Positions 33,979 to 43,404 of a DNA stretch of 64,000 bases are shown in pieces. The number at the start of each line of letters is the position of its first letter. Position 1 is the stretch's first letter. Below the pieces are notes generated by a model. It was given only the letters and a program-made list of their open reading frames with translations. It was not told the origin of the DNA and did no database searches. The position numbers and the translations under genes were made by a program. Source of the stretch: Methanolobus vulcani (GTDB taxonomy: Archaea; Halobacteriota; Methanosarcinia; Methanosarcinales; Methanosarcinaceae); contig NZ_FNCA01000002.1 of assembly GCF_900100715.1 (NCBI RefSeq), forward strand, positions 1 to 64,000. The letters run 5' to 3'.

Positions 33979-34278
33979 ATGGCAAAAACAATTGAAGAAC
34001 TGGAAAATGACCTTGATGTCATGAACGAGATGTTTCGTAAGTATGTAAAACTCTCTTTAAATTACCAGCAGCAGATAAACAACGCAGATATTTCTGAGGA
34101 TCAGCGTAAAGCTCTCATGGAAAAACTGGAAGTTGAAAATGAAAAGGTCCGAAAGGCTAAAGAACAGATGGCAAAGTTCGAGAAGACCATTGAGACCCTT
34201 AAGAGATCCAATGATAAATTAAAAGAGGTGACTTCCTGCAAGGAAGAAACCGTAGAATATCTTGTGGCTTATAACTAA
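33979..34278 (+). CDS. 99-residue coiled-coil protein, unknown
   Basis: ATG 33979 follows AAAGGAG. Two long charged heptad stretches (about 4-30 and 45-80) joined by NNADISEDQR suggest an antiparallel coiled-coil hairpin. No signal peptide, no span. It resembles prefoldin-like or small scaffold proteins in shape only. Confidence 0.7.
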   Translation: MAKTIEELENDLDVMNEMFRKYVKLSLNYQQQINNADISEDQRKALMEKLEVENEKVRKAKEQMAKFEKTIETLKRSNDKLKEVTSCKEETVEYLVAYN

Positions 34279-34320
34279 AGCCACCTTAACAACTTTTAAT
34301 TCTTAATTAAAATAGAAGGA

Positions 34321-35022
34321 TCAGTTAATGATCCTTGTGCCTAAATAAACAGCTTTTTTATCGGTCTTTCCGTTTTCATCACGAATGGCCTTCAGTACAT
34401 CCTGTGGATCGCTGCCATCCATTACAATTGTCTCGATGTTGCAGCGCTCAATAATTTTTGCAGCAAGAGGGTCTACAGGTGATTTTGAGCCGGCTTTCAT
34501 CTCAGTGGTCATCACAGTGCTTACAAGTTCTTTAGCTGTCATTGTTTCATACTTCACCGCATCAGGGTCCTTGCGTGGATCAGCAGAATATACTCCATCA
34601 ACTGCTGTTGCGATTACAAGAAGGTTTGCACCCAGGTATTCTGTAAGAATCGCTGCTACTGCATCGGTAGTCTGTCCTGGAATAACTCCACCCATTACAA
34701 GTATCTTGCCAGAGGAAAGTTTTTCCTGTGCTTCCTTATAGTCCTTTGGTGGTTCAGGATAAGCAGCGTCTCCAAGGGCAGAAATTAGAAGCTTTGCATT
34801 GAGACGTGTTATGTCTATTCCAATATAGTCACATTCGACTTCATTGGCACCGGTACTTCGTGCAACGTTGATATAATCCCTTGCAGAAGCACCTCCTCCA
34901 GTCACGATTACGATTTCATGCTCTTTTGCAAGCTCTTTGAGAGCATCAGCATATCCTCTGAAACTGTCAGGGTTAAGTTCTTTTGCCAGTATTGATCCAC
35001 CGACTGATAATACGATTAACAT
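34321..35022 (-). CDS. pyrH: UMP kinase, archaeal type
   Basis: Phosphorylates UMP to UDP. 233 residues of the amino-acid-kinase fold. VLSVGGSIL at the N-terminus, VTGGGASARDYINVAR and TAVDGVYSADPRKDPDA are diagnostic. The archaeal form is shorter at the N-terminus than bacterial PyrH. 8 bases after the secreted OB-like gene, same strand. Confidence 0.94.
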   Translation of the reverse strand: MLIVLSVGGSILAKELNPDSFRGYADALKELAKEHEIVIVTGGGASARDYINVARSTGANEVECDYIGIDITRLNAKLLISALGDAAYPEPPKDYKEAQEKLSSGKILVMGGVIPGQTTDAVAAILTEYLGANLLVIATAVDGVYSADPRKDPDAVKYETMTAKELVSTVMTTEMKAGSKSPVDPLAAKIIERCNIETIVMDGSDPQDVLKAIRDENGKTDKKAVYLGTRIIN

Positions 35023-35030
35023 AATGATCT

Positions 35031-35768
35031 CTAGTCGTTACGTCGTTTTGATTTTAAAAGTAACGCTATCGATAAAATAGCCAAAGATCCCATTATGGAT
35101 GAAAATCCCGGGACCAACGTGGATATTGACAATGGTGATTTGTTCAGTCCCATACTTTCACTGTAGAGTATCCTGCCATTGTAAAGTCCGAATACCTTTA
35201 TTACATCCCCTGGGACAAGTTTTGTTGAACCGTAATAATATACTTTCAGGTCATTGTTATTATCGTCCCTAATGGTCATCTGGTATATTCCAGTGCTCAT
35301 ATCAATTTTGGACATGTTGCCTATTACGGTCATGTATCTTCCATTATGGGCGGATGAATTAGAAACAATGCTACTGATATTGACAAGTCCCATGTCCACA
35401 GTAGGATAATGGAGAACATATGTTGGTATGAATATACTATCTTCCAGTGGATCATATCTGAACTGACCTGTTATCATAGCCTGGTCGCCAACATTGAATC
35501 CATCAAACAGCTTTATCTCGGTTGTGTCAACTTTTAATGAAGTTGAATTCTCAGTAAGGTTTACATACTTTTTACTGAGTTCTGAAATATTTCCAACGAC
35601 ACTTATCTTGCGATAAGCCATTGTGCTATCATAAACTGTGGGATCTTTATTGATCTTGGATATCGGCACTATCTCCAGTTCAAACATTGAAGCATATGCA
35701 TTGGTGGCAGTACAACTGAGTAAAAGTAATGCCATAATAATTATTCTTACAGTACTGCTTTTCAACAC
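35031..35768 (-). CDS. secreted OB-fold-like protein with PGF-CTERM-type tail
   Basis: 245 residues: signal peptide (about 1-26), two similar beta-barrel-like stretches (about 50-120 and 125-205, each with a strand KISVVGNIS or YMTVIGNMS), and a tail VPGFSSIMGSLAILSIALLL ending KSKRRND. The tail matches the archaeosortase A sorting signal (PGF, one span, basic end), so the protein is probably cut and attached to lipid at the cell surface. Each stretch resembles tRNA-anticodon/NOB-type OB domains. Confidence 0.7.
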   Translation of the reverse strand: MLKSSTVRIIIMALLLLSCTATNAYASMFELEIVPISKINKDPTVYDSTMAYRKISVVGNISELSKKYVNLTENSTSLKVDTTEIKLFDGFNVGDQAMITGQFRYDPLEDSIFIPTYVLHYPTVDMGLVNISSIVSNSSAHNGRYMTVIGNMSKIDMSTGIYQMTIRDDNNNDLKVYYYGSTKLVPGDVIKVFGLYNGRILYSESMGLNKSPLSISTLVPGFSSIMGSLAILSIALLLKSKRRND

Positions 35769-35916
35769 ATTATCACATCGTGGGATTATAATACTAACTA
35801 AGTTATCTATGTATTTATATTTTGCACTGGTATAAATGTGTGCAACTTAAAATGCTAAAAAATATTCTGGATGAAAAAAGAATAGAAAAGAAAAAGTGTG
35901 GAATAGATGTCTAATC

Positions 35917-36093
35917 TTATTCCATTGCGATTGCGTCTGTTGGGCAGACGTCAACACATGCACCGCAGTCAAGGCACTCGCCTGCATCTACGATTGCAAT
36001 GTTTTCACCGTTGAGTGTGATTGCCTCTGCTGGGCACTCGTCTACACATGTTCCGCATCCTACGCATTCATCGACAGTAATAATTGCTACCAT
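35917..36093 (-). CDS. 2[4Fe-4S] ferredoxin
   Basis: 58 residues with two clusters [12 protein letters not shown] (about 10-21) and [12 protein letters not shown] (about 40-51), the usual clostridial-type layout. ATG 36093 follows AAAGGAGCG. In methanogens such ferredoxins carry electrons for formylmethanofuran and CO-dehydrogenase reactions. Monocistronic. Confidence 0.95.
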   Translation of the reverse strand: MVAIITVDECVGCGTCVDECPAEAITLNGENIAIVDAGECLDCGACVDVCPTDAIAME

Positions 36094-36373
36094 TTGTTTT
36101 ACGCTCCTTTAGTTGTATAACAACATGCTATTGCATTTGTATATTTTACTAGAGTATACTAGTTGAACTCTACACTCTATCATAACATAAGTGAGATAAA
36201 AAGTTATCGTTATTAAAATGAAAACATGGATACTGCTATTCTATTGCTGTTCTATATATAAGCATAAAAAGCTAATTTTTCTATAATTTAATTATTCGGG
36301 CGCTTGTATACTGGCACCGAATATATTATGATGATTAAGATTAATTTATATAGTTGGTATTAGATTTCTACAT

Positions 36374-37015
36374 GTGGTTGAAAAAAATTTTATGATTTTG
36401 AATGATGGGGGTGGCACATCACCTATACTGGGAGTTGTGCTGATGTTACTTTTAACAATAGTACTGGCAGGTGTTACAGTGTCGGCAGTTTATAGTGATG
36501 ATCTCAGTACATCACTCTCTAGCGCTCCAATGTCAGGTATAAAGGCAGAGTCAGAAGGTTCTATTGGCTATCATGTAGGCTTTGCTAAGAACTTTATTTA
36601 TCTTGAACATACAGGTGGTGAACCATTATTTATTGATTCTACAAAAATAATCATAACTGGTGATGGGAATAGTTACACTCCCGTCTGCATAGGTGGGGTT
36701 GGTGGTTACCTGAATGGTGATGTCTTTATCAGTTACAATAACCTTTTATTTGATGGTAAGATTTCGGCATATGCTTCAAGGAATTCTGCTCTTTTGGATG
36801 GTGTTTGGTCTCCAGGCGAAAAATTAATCCTGAATGGTAAAGACAGCATTGATGGCACTTCGGCATCTTCAGTATCTGTTAGCGTAAACGGAAATACAAA
36901 TACGTCCAATAACTATGGTTTGAAAGAGAATAGCATGATAACCATCAAAGTATTTGACATTAAAACACAGCGCCTGATATCTGAATGTGAATGTAAAGTG
37001 ATTCCTGTAGAATGA
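36374..37015 (+). CDS. archaeal type IV pilin-like protein
   Basis: 213 residues. The N-terminus has the class III signal motif GGGTSPILGVVLMLLLTIVLAG, cut by a FlaK/PibD-type peptidase, and the hydrophobic assembly helix (about 15-37). The rest is a beta-rich Ser/Asn-rich domain (YNNLLFDGKISAYASRN, NGNTNTSNNYG). Start uncertain: GTG 36374 or ATG 36392; the former gives a basic leader. It probably assembles at the surface for adhesion or DNA uptake. Confidence 0.8.
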   Translation: MVEKNFMILNDGGGTSPILGVVLMLLLTIVLAGVTVSAVYSDDLSTSLSSAPMSGIKAESEGSIGYHVGFAKNFIYLEHTGGEPLFIDSTKIIITGDGNSYTPVCIGGVGGYLNGDVFISYNNLLFDGKISAYASRNSALLDGVWSPGEKLILNGKDSIDGTSASSVSVSVNGNTNTSNNYGLKENSMITIKVFDIKTQRLISECECKVIPVE

Positions 37016-37064
37016 TTCTGCTGTATCAAAATCGTTTAAGTAATGTGAGCTCATAGGTAGTGCG

Positions 37065-39248
37065 ATGAGCGGCAAAACCGGATACATGAAATATTTCCCA
37101 AAGGAAACCTGCTACCCGAATCAGCAGGATGCAATGGATAAGATCCATGCTTCTCTCATTAATAAGGAGATCATACTTTTTGAAGGAGCATGCGGTACAG
37201 GCAAAACTCTCAGTGCACTGGCACCTTCACTTAATGTGGGAAAACAACTTCAGAAGACCGTCATTATTGCAACAAACGTTCATCAGCAGATGGTTCAGTT
37301 CATTAACGAGGCCCGTGAGATAAAGCAGACAAACGACCTGAAGGTTGCAGTGGTAAAAGGTAAAGCCACAATGTGTCCGAATGAGACTGATTATGAGGAA
37401 TGCAGGCTCAAACGTGAGAACACATTCGAACTTCTGGAAACCGAAAGGGAACTCGCTCTTAAAAAGCAGGAAATGAAGTCTGCGTATGAGAATTATAAAA
37501 AATCAAAGGATCCTGCTCTTGTAGCATTGCGTGATGCTCTTTCCAAGGAGCTTGATGTTGCAGAAGAAAAATCAAGAGAGCTTCGCAAGCGTTCCTGTGA
37601 CTATCTTTATGAAGTGCTGCGTTATGACGGAGAAGCTTTCAGACAATGGCTTTTCGATGATGTCCGCACGCCTGAAGAGGTCAATGATTATGCTTTCCAG
37701 AAAGGCATGTGTGGTTACGAACTGCTGAAACGTGAACTGAAACATGCAGAGCTTGTGATATGTAATTTCCATCATGTGCTCAATTCCGATATTTTCATGA
37801 CCGTGCTCAACTGGCTTGAAAAAGAACCGCAGGATGTTATTGTGATCTTTGACGAGGCACATAATATCGAATCTGCTGCAAGGTCTCATTCATCCATTAC
37901 AATAACCGAACACACACTGGAAAAAGCAATTGCCGAGATCGAGGCAAATCTCGATATCATGCCGGATGGCGGAATCCATAATTTGCTTAAGATACTGACC
38001 AGTGTAATGCAGGATATCTATAACAACCGTTTCAAATTCGGAGAACGTGAACGTGTTGGAAGACACTGGTATGATATGCGTATCAGTGATCCATATGAGC
38101 GTAATGATATGGTTAGGGGTAAATTCCTGAAACAAGCACTAGAAGCAGGTTTTGGCGATGAAGCTGCAATTCAGGCAACCCTTTCTGAAGCAAGCGCTTT
38201 TGGAGCTATGCTTGATGAGAACTATCGCGAGCAGTATAAAAAAGGACTTACAGGTGTCCTGAAACGCTCCCATATAAGGTATGCGGCAGATTTCCTATCA
38301 TCCTATCTTGTACTTTCAAATAACCTGAACTATTATCCGGTATTGAATGTGAGGCGTGACCTCAATGATGAGATATACGGCCGTATAGAACTTTTCACAT
38401 GTATTCCGAAGAATGTAACTGAGCCTTTGTTTGATTCGCTTTTCTCAGCGGTGCTTATGTCAGCAACCCTGCGACCATTTGATATGGTCAAGTCCACACT
38501 TGGAATTGCAAGACCTACTTGTGAATTATCCTACGGAACCTCGTTCCCGGAGGATAGAAGGCTGACTCTTTCAGTTTCAGTTCCACCTTTGTTTGCAAAG
38601 ACAAGAGATGATCCGCAGACTCTTCAGGCAGTTGAAGAAGTAATATTTGATTCCATTGAGCAGACAGAAGGTAATGTGATTATCTTTTTCCAGAGTTCCT
38701 TTGAAGCAAGGCGTTATTACAATAAACTGGAATCACGTCTGAGTGTTCCTGTTTTTCTTGATGAGGTGGGTGTGTCATCCCAGGAGATCAGGGAAGATTT
38801 CTTCAGGATGGGTGAATCCGGTGGAAAAGCAGTTCTTGTCTCGTATCTCTGGGGAACTCTCAGCGAAGGAATTGATTACCGTGATGGCAGGGGAAGAACT
38901 GTTATTATAGTAGGTGTCGGTTATCCTGCATTGAATGACAGGATGAATGCTGTTGAATCTGCTTATGATCATACTTTTGGGTTTGGTGCAGGCTGGGAAT
39001 TTGCAGTTCAGGTGCCGACTATCCGTAAGATCCGTCAGGCTATGGGGAGAGTTGTGCGTTCACCGGTCGATTATGGGGTAAGGATCCTTCTTGACGGCAG
39101 GTTCACAACTGAAGCGCCGAAGAAGTTCGGGAAATTCTCCGTGTTTGAAATGTTCCCTGATGATGAAAGAGACGAATTTATTGATGTTGATCCTGAAAAG
39201 GTGAAATATTCTCTTATGAATTTCTTCCAGGACAATTCTGAAAGTTAA
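37065..39248 (+). CDS. XPD/Rad3-type DNA helicase
   Basis: 727 residues, superfamily 2, 5'-3' helicase of nucleotide-excision repair type. Walker A is GACGTGKT (41-48), the DEAH box is at 263-266, and four cysteines (104, 113, 178, 216) for the 4Fe-4S cluster are all present. The C-terminal motif QAMGRVVRSPVDYG is motif VI. DinG relatives share these; the archaeal context and cluster spacing suit XPD. Confidence 0.9.
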   Translation: MSGKTGYMKYFPKETCYPNQQDAMDKIHASLINKEIILFEGACGTGKTLSALAPSLNVGKQLQKTVIIATNVHQQMVQFINEAREIKQTNDLKVAVVKGKATMCPNETDYEECRLKRENTFELLETERELALKKQEMKSAYENYKKSKDPALVALRDALSKELDVAEEKSRELRKRSCDYLYEVLRYDGEAFRQWLFDDVRTPEEVNDYAFQKGMCGYELLKRELKHAELVICNFHHVLNSDIFMTVLNWLEKEPQDVIVIFDEAHNIESAARSHSSITITEHTLEKAIAEIEANLDIMPDGGIHNLLKILTSVMQDIYNNRFKFGERERVGRHWYDMRISDPYERNDMVRGKFLKQALEAGFGDEAAIQATLSEASAFGAMLDENYREQYKKGLTGVLKRSHIRYAADFLSSYLVLSNNLNYYPVLNVRRDLNDEIYGRIELFTCIPKNVTEPLFDSLFSAVLMSATLRPFDMVKSTLGIARPTCELSYGTSFPEDRRLTLSVSVPPLFAKTRDDPQTLQAVEEVIFDSIEQTEGNVIIFFQSSFEARRYYNKLESRLSVPVFLDEVGVSSQEIREDFFRMGESGGKAVLVSYLWGTLSEGIDYRDGRGRTVIIVGVGYPALNDRMNAVESAYDHTFGFGAGWEFAVQVPTIRKIRQAMGRVVRSPVDYGVRILLDGRFTTEAPKKFGKFSVFEMFPDDERDEFIDVDPEKVKYSLMNFFQDNSES

Positions 39249-39395
39249 ACACCGTATTTTTTGAAATTTACGGGATTTTTGATATATAGTTCCTCCATAT
39301 TTTACAGGGACTACTTCTATATATTTTGAAGATACTTCTCTTATCAGGAAATAATATTAGCAATGAAATTCCATTATTCTTATAGGGGTTAAAAT

Positions 39396-39806
39396 ATGGC
39401 ATTAGAAGATCTAATGAAGGAAGTATCCACAGAACTTGAAAGACTTGTGAGCACAAAGACCGTAGTTGGAGAAGCTATGGTCGTAGGTGAGACTACCATT
39501 ATTCCTGTCACCAAGGTTTCATTTGGATTTGGAACCGGCGGCGGTGAAGGCAAGAAAATGGGTGAGGAAGAAGGCTTTGGCGGCGGTGGCGGTGCCGGTG
39601 CGAAAATAGAGCCTGTTGCATTTATTGTGATATCTGCAGAAGGCACAAAACTCATGACTATGTCAGGACAGACTGATTTTGGAAAGATCCTTGAATCAGT
39701 TCCGGGACTCATTGAGAAAGTCAAGTCCATGAAGAAGTCAAAGAAAGATGACAGTTGTGAAGGCGATGGACCCTGTGAGGGTGCAGAAGAGTCTTCAGAA
39801 GACTGA
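39396..39806 (+). CDS. YtfJ/GerW-like protein
   Basis: 136 residues. The conserved block begins TKTVVGEAMVVGETTIIPV and continues to SFGFGTGGG; a glycine-rich loop (EEEGFGGGGGAGAKIEPVAFIVI) follows, and the tail is charged (KSKKDDS). Named for a Bacillus spore protein, but found in many non-sporulating organisms including methanogens. Next gene is a YtfI-like DUF2953 protein, as in Bacillus, though in a different order. Confidence 0.85.
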   Translation: MALEDLMKEVSTELERLVSTKTVVGEAMVVGETTIIPVTKVSFGFGTGGGEGKKMGEEEGFGGGGGAGAKIEPVAFIVISAEGTKLMTMSGQTDFGKILESVPGLIEKVKSMKKSKKDDSCEGDGPCEGAEESSED

Positions 39807-39846
39807 TTCTTTCTTTTTTTGCTGACAGGCCCGCACAGGAGCAGAT

Positions 39847-40548
39847 ATGCTATCGATCCTAACGGTGATACTGCTTCTTATTGTATTTTTAGTTCTCTTA
39901 GTCCTGTTTGCCGCAATAGATGTTGTTTTTGATATGAAAGGCTCCGGTGTATCGGTTGAACATACTGTTGTTGTTCACTGGTTATTATTTTCCAGACAGG
40001 TGAGTCCCGAGCCGGAGGATGAGGTTAATGATGAGCATTCAAATGACGATTTTCCTGAGGAGTTCAAGGATGCAGAAAAATACGTTACAGAAAAGGTAAA
40101 GGGGCATTTTCAGGAATCCGGTGAAAAAGAGAAAACTAAAAAGAAAAAGTCAATTGATATGACCTATTCCGAGATGATACAGACTTTCAGGCAACTGAGG
40201 GCACCTGTAATTAGATTTATCAAGGGACTTGTCTGCGCTATAAAGATTCCTGATGCCAGGGTAAATGCAGTTTATGGATTCCCTGATCCATCATATACTG
40301 GTATTGCATGTGGATATTCGCATGCATTGATGGCTTATCTCAAATGCAATTTTAAAAATCTGAGAATGAATCTGGAGCCGGATTTTGTGGAGAGCAAGAT
40401 TGAATTTGATATGTCCGGCAAGCTCCGTATAAGATTGTATCGTTTTATTCCTGTTATTTTGAAGTTTGTATTTAACATGAGTGTACTTAGGTTTTCATGG
40501 AGCTTTTTTATTAAAAAATATTACAGAAAATCAAGTGGTAATCTTTAA
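39847..40548 (+). CDS. DUF2953 (YtfI-like) membrane protein
   Basis: 233 residues. One N-terminal span (about 4-24), a charged middle (EKEKTKKKKS, about 95-110), and a conserved helix-strand part with AVYGFPDPSYTGIACGYSHAL near residue 140, which is the DUF2953 signature. It follows the YtfJ-like gene by 40 bases, an association known from Bacillus. Confidence 0.8.
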   Translation: MLSILTVILLLIVFLVLLVLFAAIDVVFDMKGSGVSVEHTVVVHWLLFSRQVSPEPEDEVNDEHSNDDFPEEFKDAEKYVTEKVKGHFQESGEKEKTKKKKSIDMTYSEMIQTFRQLRAPVIRFIKGLVCAIKIPDARVNAVYGFPDPSYTGIACGYSHALMAYLKCNFKNLRMNLEPDFVESKIEFDMSGKLRIRLYRFIPVILKFVFNMSVLRFSWSFFIKKYYRKSSGNL

Positions 40549-40575
40549 TAGTATGTGTCACTGATAACCCATGAC

Positions 40576-41535
40576 ATGATTACTATTAAGTCCCCATCAA
40601 GACTTCATCTGACTCTTATCGACCTGAATGCGCAACTTGGAAGAGTGGATGGAGGCGCAGGAATTTCGATAGAATCTCCGCATGTTATTATATCTGCGGA
40701 AAAATCAGATACTATTGAAGTGATGGGTGACTCTTTTCTTGCCGAAAGGATGGTCAGTGCTGTAAAGCAGGTCCTTCCTGAAGGCGAGGGTATTAGCCTT
40801 AAAATTGAAGAAGATATGCTGGCACACGTCGGTTTTGGCTCCGGCACCCAGGCAGCGCTCTCTGCCGCTGCGGCTGTGAATGATATATATGGTCTTGGCA
40901 TGAGCGTAAGGGAACTTGCAGTTGCAGTTGGACGCGGTGGAACATCCGGTATTGGTGTTGCATCATTTGAGATGGGCGGTTTCATAGTTGACGGAGGTCA
41001 CAGGTTTATCGATAAAGGTTCATTCTCACCATCTTCTGCAAGCAGGGCAGACCCGGCTCCAGTGCTTTTCAGAAACGATTTTCCAGACTGGGACATAGTG
41101 CTTGCACTTCCTGATACAACAGGGGCACACGATGCAAAAGAGGTCAATATCTTCCAGAAAGAGTGTCCGATTCCTCTGAATGAGGTTCAGGAACTCTCAC
41201 ATATCATTCTTATGAAAATGATGCCTGCTATTATGGAGCAGGACATCGAAGCTTTTGGTTATTGCATAAACCACATACAGAACATCGGTTTTAAGAAACG
41301 TGAAGTAGCCCTTCAGCATCAGGTTGTAAAAGACGTTATGACCCTGATGCAGGACAACGGTGCCTACGGTGCAGGTATGAGTTCATTCGGACCTGCTGTT
41401 TATGGAATCGTTGAAAATCCTGAAGATGCTGCATATCTGCAGGAGGATGTACAGGAACTTCTTGACAAAACAATAGGTGGAAAGGTTCTTGTTACCAGGG
41501 CGAACAACACTGGTGCAGAGATAAGGAGGGTCTAA
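40576..41535 (+). CDS. mptG: beta-ribofuranosylaminobenzene 5'-phosphate synthase
   Basis: Condenses 4-hydroxybenzoate or 4-aminobenzoate with PRPP in tetrahydromethanopterin/tetrahydrosarcinapterin synthesis. 319 residues from ATG 40576, which gives MITIKSPSRLHLTLIDL; a GTG seven codons upstream is possible. The GHMP-kinase-like core has HVGFGSGTQAALSAAAAV (about 88-105) and GRGGTSGIGVASFEMGG. A methanogen marker. Its end lies two bases before the proposed CTG of nop5. Confidence 0.9.
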   Translation: MITIKSPSRLHLTLIDLNAQLGRVDGGAGISIESPHVIISAEKSDTIEVMGDSFLAERMVSAVKQVLPEGEGISLKIEEDMLAHVGFGSGTQAALSAAAAVNDIYGLGMSVRELAVAVGRGGTSGIGVASFEMGGFIVDGGHRFIDKGSFSPSSASRADPAPVLFRNDFPDWDIVLALPDTTGAHDAKEVNIFQKECPIPLNEVQELSHIILMKMMPAIMEQDIEAFGYCINHIQNIGFKKREVALQHQVVKDVMTLMQDNGAYGAGMSSFGPAVYGIVENPEDAAYLQEDVQELLDKTIGGKVLVTRANNTGAEIRRV

Positions 41536-41536
41536 G

Positions 41537-42610
41537 CTGGCAGATATTGAATTCACTGCATGGTTCGGAAAACTAAAACTTGATGCAGACGGTGAGATGG
41601 AGGACTGCGATCTTTTTGATAAGGACCCTGAAAAGCTGGCAGAGCTTGTTGTGCAGTTGCAGGAGAGCTCAAAGGAAAATCCACAGTCTGTCCCATTACA
41701 GAGGGCTGATCTGAGGGATGCTGCACTTGAATGTGGTTTTGTAGAACTTGACGAGGATTATGATATTCTGCTGCGTGATGTTTGTATAAGAGCTGCAAAG
41801 AGCCAGATTTCACAGACCGATACCGATGATTCAAGAATTATCCAGGCAGTCGAGGCTTTGGATGATATCGATAAGAACGTGAACGAGTTGAGCGAACGCC
41901 TGTTCGAGTGGTATGGAAGGTATTTCCCGGAACTTGAAATGACAGGTGAGGAGCTTGCAAGATTTGTTTCTGCTTACGGTTCAAGGACAAATGTTCCTGA
42001 GGACCATGAAATGTCAGAGAAGGCATCAAGTTCAATGGGTGCTGAACTCCTGTTTGCAGATGAGGAGCTTCTGAGAACTTTTGCAAACAACATCTGCAGC
42101 CTGTACGACACACGCAGGTATATCGAGAATTACATTAATACAAGCATGGGCTCGGTAGCACCGAACCTTTGCGAGATTGCCGGTGCTTCACTTGGTGCCC
42201 GTCTTATGAGTATGGCTGGAAGCCTTGAGAAGCTGGCTGCTTTCCCATCCAGCACGGTTCAGGTAATTGGTGCTAGCAGGGCGCTTTTCAAGCATCTGCG
42301 CTCCCGGGCACCGTCCCCTAAACACGGAATTATCTTTAACAATCCTGTTATCAAGAATGCACCCTGGTGGCAGAGAGGAAAACTTGCAAGGGCACTTGCA
42401 GCTAAGATCAGTCTTGCTGCAAGGACTGATTTTTACTCCGGTGAACTTGATCCGTCCATCAAGGAAGCCCTCGATAAGAAACTGGAACACATAAGACAGG
42501 CTAACCCAAATCCTCCTGAGAGGAAGCCGGAAGCAAAACCACAAGGTAAAGGTGGCAAACGCAGGAACAGGGGACGGAAAAAAAACAAAAAGTCAGGAGG
42601 TAGTAACTGA
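41537..42610 (+). CDS. nop5: Nop5/Nop56-like C/D snoRNP core protein; probable CTG start
   Basis: About 357 residues. Coiled-coil and Nop domains are clear: DIDKNVNELSERLFEWYG (about 111-128), GSVAPNLCEIAGASLGARLM (about 197-216), and ALFKHLRSRAPSPKHGIIF (about 250). The tail is Lys/Arg/Gly-rich. The first ATG (41597) would cut the conserved TAWFGKLKL segment. The frame opens after 41524 and CTG 41537 follows GGAGGG by six bases. Works with fibrillarin (next gene, one-base overlap) in guide-RNA-directed 2'-O-methylation. Confidence 0.9.
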   Translation: MADIEFTAWFGKLKLDADGEMEDCDLFDKDPEKLAELVVQLQESSKENPQSVPLQRADLRDAALECGFVELDEDYDILLRDVCIRAAKSQISQTDTDDSRIIQAVEALDDIDKNVNELSERLFEWYGRYFPELEMTGEELARFVSAYGSRTNVPEDHEMSEKASSSMGAELLFADEELLRTFANNICSLYDTRRYIENYINTSMGSVAPNLCEIAGASLGARLMSMAGSLEKLAAFPSSTVQVIGASRALFKHLRSRAPSPKHGIIFNNPVIKNAPWWQRGKLARALAAKISLAARTDFYSGELDPSIKEALDKKLEHIRQANPNPPERKPEAKPQGKGGKRRNRGRKKNKKSGGSN

Positions 42611-43305
42611 TGCCGGTAAGAGAGTTATCCAGCGGTATCTATGAACTGGATATCGATGACAGGAAGATGCTTGCAACAAGGAATATGATTCCGGGCATGA
42701 GTGTCTACGGTGAGCGTCTCATTACAGAAGACGATACAGAATACCGCCAGTGGGATCCAAGCAGGAGCAAACTCGGAGCTATGGTGCTAAAGAATTTCGA
42801 TATTCCACTTAAATCTGATTCCATAGTACTCTATCTCGGTGCAGCTTCAGGAACAACAGTAAGCCACGTATCCGACATACTAACAGACGGACTTGTCTAC
42901 GCAGTTGAGTTCTCTCCACGCACCATGCGTGACCTTATCCAGCTCTGCGACCAGCGTCCGAATATTATTCCTATTCTTGCAGACGCCAACAAACCACAAT
43001 CCTACGCTCATATAGTGGAAAAAGCGGATGTAATTTTTCAGGATGTTGCCCAGCCCAACCAGGCTGAGATTGCAGCTATCAATTCAAAATACTTCTTAGA
43101 AGAACACGGCCATCTGATGCTCTCCATCAAGTCACGGAGCATTGACACCGTTGCCAGCCCGAAGAAGATATTCAAGGAAGAGGTCCGCAAACTGGAAAGC
43201 GGTTTTGACATCGAGTTCGAGGTGCTGGAAAGAAAAGAGCTTGAACCTTTCCACGAAGACCATCTGGGTCTGGTGGCAAAGATGTTTGTGGATGATGAGG
43301 AATGA
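42610..43305 (+). CDS. flpA: fibrillarin, rRNA/tRNA 2'-O-methyltransferase
   Basis: Catalytic subunit of the C/D RNP, using SAM. 231 residues. VLYLGAASGTTVSHVSDIL (about 75-93) is motif I; VYAVEFSPRTMRDL and DVIFQDVAQPNQ follow. The lysine of the K-D-K-E set is in LSIKSRSID. Overlaps nop5 by one base (TGATG). Confidence 0.96.
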   Translation: MPVRELSSGIYELDIDDRKMLATRNMIPGMSVYGERLITEDDTEYRQWDPSRSKLGAMVLKNFDIPLKSDSIVLYLGAASGTTVSHVSDILTDGLVYAVEFSPRTMRDLIQLCDQRPNIIPILADANKPQSYAHIVEKADVIFQDVAQPNQAEIAAINSKYFLEEHGHLMLSIKSRSIDTVASPKKIFKEEVRKLESGFDIEFEVLERKELEPFHEDHLGLVAKMFVDDEE

Positions 43306-43335
43306 AGTTTTCAGGATTAGTAACAATTAAACCAT

Positions 43336-43348
43336 CCGCCGCAGGCGG
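43336..43348. terminator. short GC hairpin after fibrillarin
   Basis: CCGCC-GCA-GGCGG in an otherwise AT-rich gap between the convergent flpA and DUF4143 ATPase genes. It resembles the hairpin at 6154-6173. No long T run follows, so a terminator role is tentative. Confidence 0.35.
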
Positions 43349-43404
43349 CGCGTTACATAATTGCCATGAAATATTGACTCCGACATACCTTGAAATTTAA
43401 TAAC

